Shown here: in pieces, positions 59,523 through 64,000 of the stretch
How the letters are laid out: every line of letters begins with the position of its first letter
Position numbering within the stretch: the first letter of the stretch is position 1
Assembly: GCA_004144175.1 (NCBI GenBank)
Contig: SEFT01000019.1
Span: forward strand, 1 to 64,000
Direction: 5' to 3'
Source of the DNA: Sphingobacteriales bacterium
GTDB taxonomy: Bacteria > Bacteroidota > Bacteroidia > Chitinophagales > Chitinophagaceae
DNA length: 64,000 nt
Position numbers and translations under genes: made by a program
Notes under the pieces: model-generated
Told to the model about the DNA's origin: nothing
Databases searched by the model: none
What the model saw: the letters and a program-made list of their open reading frames with translations, nothing else

Positions 59523-60788
59523 TTATTCGATACCCGCTAATATCTCGTAGAACTTATACGCATCCTCGTAAGTATTATACAAAGGCACGGGCGCAATTCG
59601 TATTACGTTTGGCTCCCTCCAGTCGGCTATTACGCCGTTCTCTGTCAGTTTATCAAATACTTCGCGGCCCCTGTCTTTGAACAACAGCGACAGTTGACAT
59701 CCTCTGCGATGCGGTTCTGTTGGGGTAATGATCGTAAATGGCAGGTGTGTGATCTTCTCGAGCAGGAACTGCATGTACGCCGTTAGCTTCTCACTTTTCT
59801 TACGCAACTCGGCCATACCTGCTTTCTCATATATATCCAGCGAAGCGTGATGGGCTACCATGTTGAATACCGGCGCATTGCTCATCTGCCAGCTTCCAGC
59901 ATTCTTTTCGGGCACAAAGCCTTTCTCCATCTTGAAGCGCTCTTTCTCGCTATTGCCCCACCAGCCACCAAGGCGGAATATCCTAGGATTCTTAGCATGA
60001 TGCTCATGTACATAGATGCCGCCTACGCCACCGGGGCCCGAGTTGAGGTATTTATAAGAACACCAGCATGCGAAGTCTACATTCCAGTTGTGTAGTTGCA
60101 GTGGTAAGTTGCCCACGGCATGTGCCAGGTCGTAGCCTGCATAAGCGCCTACGCGGTGTGCTGCATCGGTAATGGCTTTAAGGTCGAAGAACTGGCCTGT
60201 ATAATAGTTTACGCCGCCTATCATCACCAGCGCCAGCGATTGGCCTGCTTCATTGATAGCTGCTATGATGTCTTCTTCCTCTATTATATATGCGCCTTCT
60301 CTCGGTTTTATCTCGATAATAGCATCTTCCGGCTCGTAGCCATACATCCGTACCTGCGTTTCTACCGCATATTGGTCTGATGGGAAGGCGCCTGCTTCCA
60401 TTATTATTTTGTACCTGCCGTTTTGCGGACGGTAGAATGATATCATCAGCAAGTGCAGGTTTACCGTCAGGGTATTAGCGGCCACCACTTCATTAGGCTT
60501 CGCGCCTACAATCTTCGTAAGTCGCTCTGTAAACAGGTGATGGTAAGAGAACCACGGATGCCTTGCCTGGAAATGCCCTTCCACACCATACCTTGCCCAG
60601 TCTTCCAGTTCCTGCTGCATCAGGTAGCTCACACTTTTGGGCTGCAGGCCCAGCGAGTTGCCGCAGAAGTAGCGTACATCCTTACCATCGTGCTGCGGAA
60701 ACAAAAAGCGCTCGCGAAACGGGAACATTATATCTACCTGGTCAAGACCTTGCGCGTACTCAAGTGTGGCTTCAAACGAAGATTGCAT
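59523..60788 (-). CDS. kynU: kynureninase
   Basis: A 421-residue PLP enzyme that splits kynurenine to anthranilate and alanine (or 3-hydroxykynurenine to 3-hydroxyanthranilate) in tryptophan breakdown and, in some bacteria, NAD synthesis. PLP Lys246 is in CWCSYKYLNSG, Asp220 in YAGYDLAHAVGN, and the N-terminal FCGNSLGLQP (41-50) and GHFQARHPWFSYH blocks match KynU. The other pathway genes are not in the window. It is followed after 30 bp by ribF on the same strand, and a -7 motif lies at 60806-60813. Confidence 0.96.
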   Translation of the reverse strand: MQSSFEATLEYAQGLDQVDIMFPFRERFLFPQHDGKDVRYFCGNSLGLQPKSVSYLMQQELEDWARYGVEGHFQARHPWFSYHHLFTERLTKIVGAKPNEVVAANTLTVNLHLLMISFYRPQNGRYKIIMEAGAFPSDQYAVETQVRMYGYEPEDAIIEIKPREGAYIIEEEDIIAAINEAGQSLALVMIGGVNYYTGQFFDLKAITDAAHRVGAYAGYDLAHAVGNLPLQLHNWNVDFACWCSYKYLNSGPGGVGGIYVHEHHAKNPRIFRLGGWWGNSEKERFKMEKGFVPEKNAGSWQMSNAPVFNMVAHHASLDIYEKAGMAELRKKSEKLTAYMQFLLEKITHLPFTIITPTEPHRRGCQLSLLFKDRGREVFDKLTENGVIADWREPNVIRIAPVPLYNTYEDAYKFYEILAGIE

Positions 60789-60805
60789 TTCTGGAAATTT
60801 GCTGG

Positions 60806-60813
60806 CAAAAATA
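60806..60813 (-). promoter_or_regulatory. -7 promoter element of kynU
   Basis: Minus-strand TATTTTTG matches TAnnTTTG, 18 bp before the ATG at 60788. No clear -33 element. Confidence 0.45.
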
Positions 60814-60915
60814 GTTCTACTGGCTTAAAAAAGAACGAAAAAGAAAAAGCGATGTGGTAAACAGCCTGAACCTTGGCATAAAATTATTCTTAGTTATTTA
60901 TCATCAAAGTATTTT

Positions 60916-61407
60916 ATGAAAAGACTATTTGTACTTGCAATCGTTTTTGCGCTGCATTTCTGCGGCAACACAGCATTTGCACAAGGCAGCCGTACTGGGC
61001 TAGGCCTTCGTTTCAGCCCCGGTGGCGTAGGTTTTACCGGCAAGTTCTTCACCAGCAACAAATCGGCCTTTGAGCTGCAACTGAATGCAGGCGGTATTGG
61101 CGGCGGCGAAAGCTTTACCGCTGTAGGGCTGTATGAATACCATATACCTGTAGAAGGTGGATGGCGAGCCTACCTGGGCGTCGGTGCTCACTTGGGTGTG
61201 TGGGAACATAATTGGAAAAATGATGGCCGCTGGAAATACGGCAACGAGCCGATATTTGGTGTAGATGGTATCGTGGGTATCGAATATGTCTTCCGCAAAG
61301 CGCCTATTGGGCTAAGCCTTGACGTGAAGCCTGCCGTTAACCTCATCAGCGATGTTGACTACTTTCCGCATAATGTAGTAGGGCTGGCAGTACGCTTCTA
61401 CCTGTAA
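60916..61407 (+). CDS. small outer-membrane beta-barrel-like protein
   Basis: A 163-residue protein with a Sec signal (MKRLFVLAIVFALHFCGNTA, then FAQGS) and alternating strands (TGLGLRFSPGGVGFTGKFF, FELQLNAGGIG, GLYEYHIPVEGGWRAYLGV, VDGIVGIEYVF, GLAVRFYL at the end) that fit an eight-strand barrel. Function is unknown. It has no close neighbour on the same strand besides the LemA operon and is separated from it by a hairpin terminator, so it is a single-gene unit. Confidence 0.78.
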   Translation: MKRLFVLAIVFALHFCGNTAFAQGSRTGLGLRFSPGGVGFTGKFFTSNKSAFELQLNAGGIGGGESFTAVGLYEYHIPVEGGWRAYLGVGAHLGVWEHNWKNDGRWKYGNEPIFGVDGIVGIEYVFRKAPIGLSLDVKPAVNLISDVDYFPHNVVGLAVRFYL

Positions 61408-61455
61408 TGGTATTCGTAAATGCGTAGCATCGGCAACATTATATATTAATGATAT

Positions 61456-61490
61456 TGACCGTTGGCATAACTGCCTGCGGTCAGTTTTTT
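61456..61490 (+). terminator. terminator after the 60916 gene
   Basis: Outer stem TGACCG/CGGTCA (61456-61461 with 61478-61483) and inner GGCA/TGCC (61464-61467 with 61472-61475), followed by six Ts. Confidence 0.8.
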
Positions 61491-61506
61491 ATTTTGGGCA
61501 AACACT

Positions 61507-61514
61507 TACATTTG
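61507..61514 (+). promoter_or_regulatory. -7 promoter element of the lemA operon
   Basis: TACATTTG matches TAnnTTTG, with TTTT at 61485-61488 as a weak -33 element (spacing 18). It ends 16 bp before ATG 61531. Confidence 0.55.
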
Positions 61515-61530
61515 ATAAAATTTCACAACA

Positions 61531-62121
61531 ATGAGAAAAGGTTCAATCGTTATTATCGTCCTGTTGGCGCTATTGCTGATAGGCGGTTGCCAGGCATGTA
61601 ATATTCAGAAGACATTAGTGAGTACCGAAGAGAATGTAAAAGGCAAATGGGGTGAGGTACAGAACCAGTATCAGCGCCGTGCCGACCTGATACCAAACCT
61701 GGTGAACACTGTGAAAGGTGCAGCCAACTTTGAACAGAAAACACTTACCGACGTAATAAATGCAAGAGCAAAAGCTACTTCTATACAGGTAAACCCTGAA
61801 AACCTGACGCCTGAAAAACTGCAGGAATTCCAGAATGCACAGGGCGAACTGAGCCAGGCGCTGGGCCGACTGATGGTAGTAACCGAGAACTATCCTGAAC
61901 TGAAGGCAAACCAGAACTTCCTGGCATTGCAAGATCAGCTGGAAGGAACGGAGAACCGCATAACCGTAGCCCGCAAGAACTTTAACGAGGCGGTGCAGGA
62001 GTATAATGTGCAGGTGCGTACCTTCCCCAACAGCATCTTTGCAGGTATGCTGGGCTTCGAGAAGAAGGGTATGTTCGAGGCTGATGCCGCTGCACAGAAG
62101 GCACCACAGGTACAATTCTAA
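61531..62121 (+). CDS. lemA: LemA family protein
   Basis: A 196-residue LemA protein with an N-terminal hydrophobic helix (IVIIVLLALLLIGGCQAC) and the family core NVKGKWGEVQNQYQRRADLIPNLVN, then helical sequence ALGRLMVVTENYPELKANQNF, ENRITVARKNFNEAVQEYNV and the ending TFPNSIFAGMLGF. LemA forms a four-helix extracytoplasmic domain of unknown function and is very often encoded beside TPM-domain proteins, as here. The next gene starts 14 bp after its stop, and both follow one promoter. Confidence 0.95.
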   Translation: MRKGSIVIIVLLALLLIGGCQACNIQKTLVSTEENVKGKWGEVQNQYQRRADLIPNLVNTVKGAANFEQKTLTDVINARAKATSIQVNPENLTPEKLQEFQNAQGELSQALGRLMVVTENYPELKANQNFLALQDQLEGTENRITVARKNFNEAVQEYNVQVRTFPNSIFAGMLGFEKKGMFEADAAAQKAPQVQF

Positions 62122-62135
62122 AAACATTTCGATAG

Positions 62136-62594
62136 ATGAGTTTATTTCCGAAAAAGAAGCCGCTGCTTGCTACTGAAGAACAGGAGCAGGTAGTGGCTGC
62201 TATTCGCGAGGCGGAAGCCGGCACTACGGGCGAGCTGCGGGTGTTCCTCGAAAGCAAATGCGGCTATGTAGATGCTATGGACCGTGCCCGCGAGGTGTTT
62301 GAAACACTGGGCATGGCCAAAACGGAACGCCGCAATGCGGTGCTGGTATACATGGCATTCGACGATCACCAGTTTGCCATCATGGGCGATAAAGAGATAT
62401 ACGAGAAAGCAGGTGGACCCGTGTTTTGGGAGAATGCTGCTTCGGAGCTGAAGAATTACCTGAAGGAAGGCAAGATAGGCGAGGGGCTCGTGGTTTGTAT
62501 ACAGATACTGGGCAGGGCGCTGGCACAGCACTTCCCATACGATCCTGCCATTAGCAGGAATGAATTGCCCGATGAAATTGTATTTGGTAAGTAA
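62136..62594 (+). CDS. TPM-domain protein (soluble)
   Basis: A 152-residue TPM-fold protein without a signal peptide, with KPLLATEEQEQVVAAIREAE, TGELRVFLESKC, GMAKTERRNAVLVYMAFDDH, GDKEIYEKAGG and IQILGRALAQHFPY. In the TPM family some members act as phosphatases in the thylakoid or membrane and many are of unknown role. This one is probably cytosolic or membrane-peripheral. It lies between lemA and the exported TPM protein, a gene triplet that recurs in many Bacteroidota. Confidence 0.9.
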   Translation: MSLFPKKKPLLATEEQEQVVAAIREAEAGTTGELRVFLESKCGYVDAMDRAREVFETLGMAKTERRNAVLVYMAFDDHQFAIMGDKEIYEKAGGPVFWENAASELKNYLKEGKIGEGLVVCIQILGRALAQHFPYDPAISRNELPDEIVFGK

Positions 62595-62609
62595 TTAATA
62601 AGAGTTGTA

Positions 62610-63389
62610 TTGACGCGATATATTGGTTGTTTTTTACTGTTGTTGTTCCTGCCGCTGTTATCCATAGCGGGCGATAAGGATTTTCCTGCAAAGCCTAACC
62701 CGCCGAGGCTGGTGAACGACTTTGCAAAAATGCTGGATGCCAACCAGGTAATGCAGCTGGAGGAGAAGTTGCTACACTACGAGCAAACCTCGTCCACGCA
62801 AATATCTGTTGTAACCATCACCAGTCTAGGCGACTATGAGATAGCGCAGTATGCCGTAGAGCTGGGCAACCGCTGGGGGGTAGGGCGCAAAGGCAAGGAC
62901 AATGGCGTGCTGATACTCGCATCAAAGAACGACAGGGCAATCAACATATCGCCGGGCTACGGACTGGAGGGGGCGCTTACAGACGCCACCTGCGGACAAA
63001 TTATCCATAATGAGATCATACCGGAATTTAAAGAAGGCAACTTCTTCGGCGGGTTTAACAAAGGTGCCGACGCCATTATTGGAGCTACTAAAGGAGAATA
63101 TACTGCCGACAAGCAAAGCGCAAAGGGCGATGGTAAGGGCGACCTGTCCATCGGGGGCATTGTCCTGTTCATCCTTATTGTTTATTTTATACTTTGGATT
63201 CTCGGTAAAATAGGCGGCGGCGGTGGCGGTTCATACATGAGCGGTCGTGGTAGCCGTGGTTTTGGTGGCGGTTACTTTGGCGGTGGTGGTTTTGGCGGTG
63301 GTAGCTGGGGTGGCGGAAGTAGCGGTGGTGGTTTTGGCGGCTTCGGTGGCGGTAGCTTTGGCGGTGGCGGTGCCAGTGGCCGTTGGTAA
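62610..63389 (+). CDS. exported TPM-domain protein with Gly-rich tail (YgcG-like)
   Basis: A 259-residue protein with signal sequence TRYIGCFLLLLFLPLLSIAG after a TTG start at 62610 (no in-frame ATG precedes the signal). The TPM domain covers about residues 30-155 with VNDFAKMLDANQVMQLEEKL, TQISVVTITSLGDYEIAQYA, GKDNGVLILASKNDRAINI and GYGLEGALTD; a membrane helix at about 175-200 follows, and the last 55 residues are almost wholly Gly with Ser/Phe (GGGGG-type tail). This is the YgcG-like layout. It belongs to the lemA-TPM-TPM operon. Confidence 0.92.
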   Translation: MTRYIGCFLLLLFLPLLSIAGDKDFPAKPNPPRLVNDFAKMLDANQVMQLEEKLLHYEQTSSTQISVVTITSLGDYEIAQYAVELGNRWGVGRKGKDNGVLILASKNDRAINISPGYGLEGALTDATCGQIIHNEIIPEFKEGNFFGGFNKGADAIIGATKGEYTADKQSAKGDGKGDLSIGGIVLFILIVYFILWILGKIGGGGGGSYMSGRGSRGFGGGYFGGGGFGGGSWGGGSSGGGFGGFGGGSFGGGGASGRW

Positions 63390-63407
63390 CATAAACTCTA
63401 TTAGAAG

Positions 63408-64000
63408 ATGACGGTAGAAAAGAACATCCTGCTAAATGGCGGGCATGGTAAGCCCATAGCAACTGATATATTTTGTCCGGCGGGTGATGGTAAGTCGCCT
63501 GTCGTGATATATGCACACGGCTTTAATGGCTTTAAAGACTGGGCTAACTTCGATATCATAGCTGATAAGTTTGCCGAAGCGGGCTTTGTTTTCGTCAAGT
63601 TCAACTTCTCGCATAACGGCACTACGCCCGATAAACCGGAAGAGTTTACAGACCTGAATGCCTACGGACAGAACAACTACACGATAGAGCTGGAAGACCT
63701 GGGTTCGGTCATCGACTGGGTAGCTTCACCAGATAATCAACATCATACAAACATAAACACGCAGGAGATATACCTGTTGGGCCATAGCCGCGGCGGCGGC
63801 ATTGCTATCATAAAGGCATCAGAAGATAGCCGGATAAAAAAGCTGGTAACCTGGGCCTCGGTCAATGAATGTAAAACACCCTGGGGCAGCTGGTCAGGCC
63901 CGAAGATGCAGGGCTGGCGCGAGAATGGGGTAGAGCATGTAGAGAACAGCCGTACCAAACAAGAGCTGCCCATCTACTACCAACTATACGAAAACTATGA
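63408..64000 (+). CDS. alpha/beta hydrolase (3' end outside window)
   Basis: An ATG at 63408 opens a frame that runs to the window edge without a stop (197 codons visible). The protein has VVIYAHGFNGFKDWANFD near residue 33 (oxyanion HGF), a nucleophile elbow GHSRGG at about 126-131 and the typical strand-helix pattern, so it is an alpha/beta hydrolase with the catalytic Ser near 128; the Asp and His should lie downstream. It starts 18 bp after the TPM gene and may be the last gene of that operon. Substrate is unknown. Confidence 0.88.
   Translation, partial: MTVEKNILLNGGHGKPIATDIFCPAGDGKSPVVIYAHGFNGFKDWANFDIIADKFAEAGFVFVKFNFSHNGTTPDKPEEFTDLNAYGQNNYTIELEDLGSVIDWVASPDNQHHTNINTQEIYLLGHSRGGGIAIIKASEDSRIKKLVTWASVNECKTPWGSWSGPKMQGWRENGVEHVENSRTKQELPIYYQLYENY

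Noticed and set aside
63187-63516. 109-codon minus-strand frame rich in His/Arg/Asn
   Set aside because: It is the antisense of the Gly-rich tail of the exported TPM protein and carries its codon bias.
1-64000. tRNA, rRNA, CRISPR, IS or prophage genes
   Set aside because: No cloverleaf with TTC-loop sequence, no regular spaced repeat array, no transposase or integrase motif was found by reading intergenic and coding parts; small or divergent RNAs could still be missed.

Overview
The window reads as a chromosomal segment of a Bacteroidota bacterium, most likely of the Chitinophagaceae/Chitinophagales type. The grounds are TonB-dependent receptors with carboxypeptidase-like N-terminal domains, secreted proteins ending in type IX secretion (T9SS) sorting domains, a GldA-like ABC ATPase, many short lipoproteins, a fused alpha/beta 2-oxo acid dehydrogenase E1, KdtA and dTDP-sugar enzymes, and repeated TAnnTTTG (-7) promoter motifs with almost no Shine-Dalgarno sequences. 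No rRNA, tRNA, CRISPR array, IS element or phage gene was seen. The species is not identifiable from sequence alone.

Layout. 1-1.9 kb: 5' part of a large secreted PKD/Ig-like surface protein, running out of the window. 2.2-6.6 kb: ABC exporter pair and an M1 zinc aminopeptidase lipoprotein. 6.3-9.3 kb: a decayed tandem duplication with two paralogous lipoproteins, an 83-codon fragment of a second M1 peptidase, a 7-codon tail of a second copy of the next gene, and an AlkB-like oxygenase present in one copy only. 9.3-12.5 kb: an uncharacterised membrane-anchored protein and the fused E1. 12.7-20 kb: a tightly packed run of YfhO-like membrane protein, acyltransferase, flippase, Kir-type K+ channel, ornithine aminotransferase and VIT/CCC1 metal transporter, ending on truA, which is convergent. 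20.8-25 kb: DUF2157-like protein, then a DUF3347 lipoprotein with a TonB receptor. 25.1-36.3 kb: ABC-F ATPase, YajQ, dTDP-sugar epimerase and aminotransferase, an outer-membrane protein with KdtA, a TolC-like protein, inositol monophosphatase and ThiL. 36.3-43.6 kb: accessory part with lipoproteins, GldA, two very small membrane proteins, an unusual repeat-rich leader and two convergent T9SS cargo proteins. 43.9-47.4 kb: icd, deoC, a SPOR protein and an M20 amidohydrolase. 47.5-51.3 kb: a candidate zinc-uptake set (His-rich small protein, ZnuD-like TonB receptor, lipoprotein). 51.3-60.8 kb: thiolase, CoA-binding protein, PhoR/PhoB-like pair, coiled-coil protein, exonuclease, FkbM methyltransferase, holA, ribF, kynU. 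60.9-64 kb: outer-membrane protein, LemA with two TPM proteins, and the start of an alpha/beta hydrolase.

Most genes are housekeeping or envelope functions in short operons separated by clear hairpin terminators. The points most worth a second look are the decayed duplication at 6.3-9.3 kb, the repeat-rich small-protein region at 39.5-40.5 kb, two candidate metal-linked receptor loci, and several promoters whose -7 element lies so close to the ATG that the mRNA should be leaderless. No complete new defence or mobile system was recognised.
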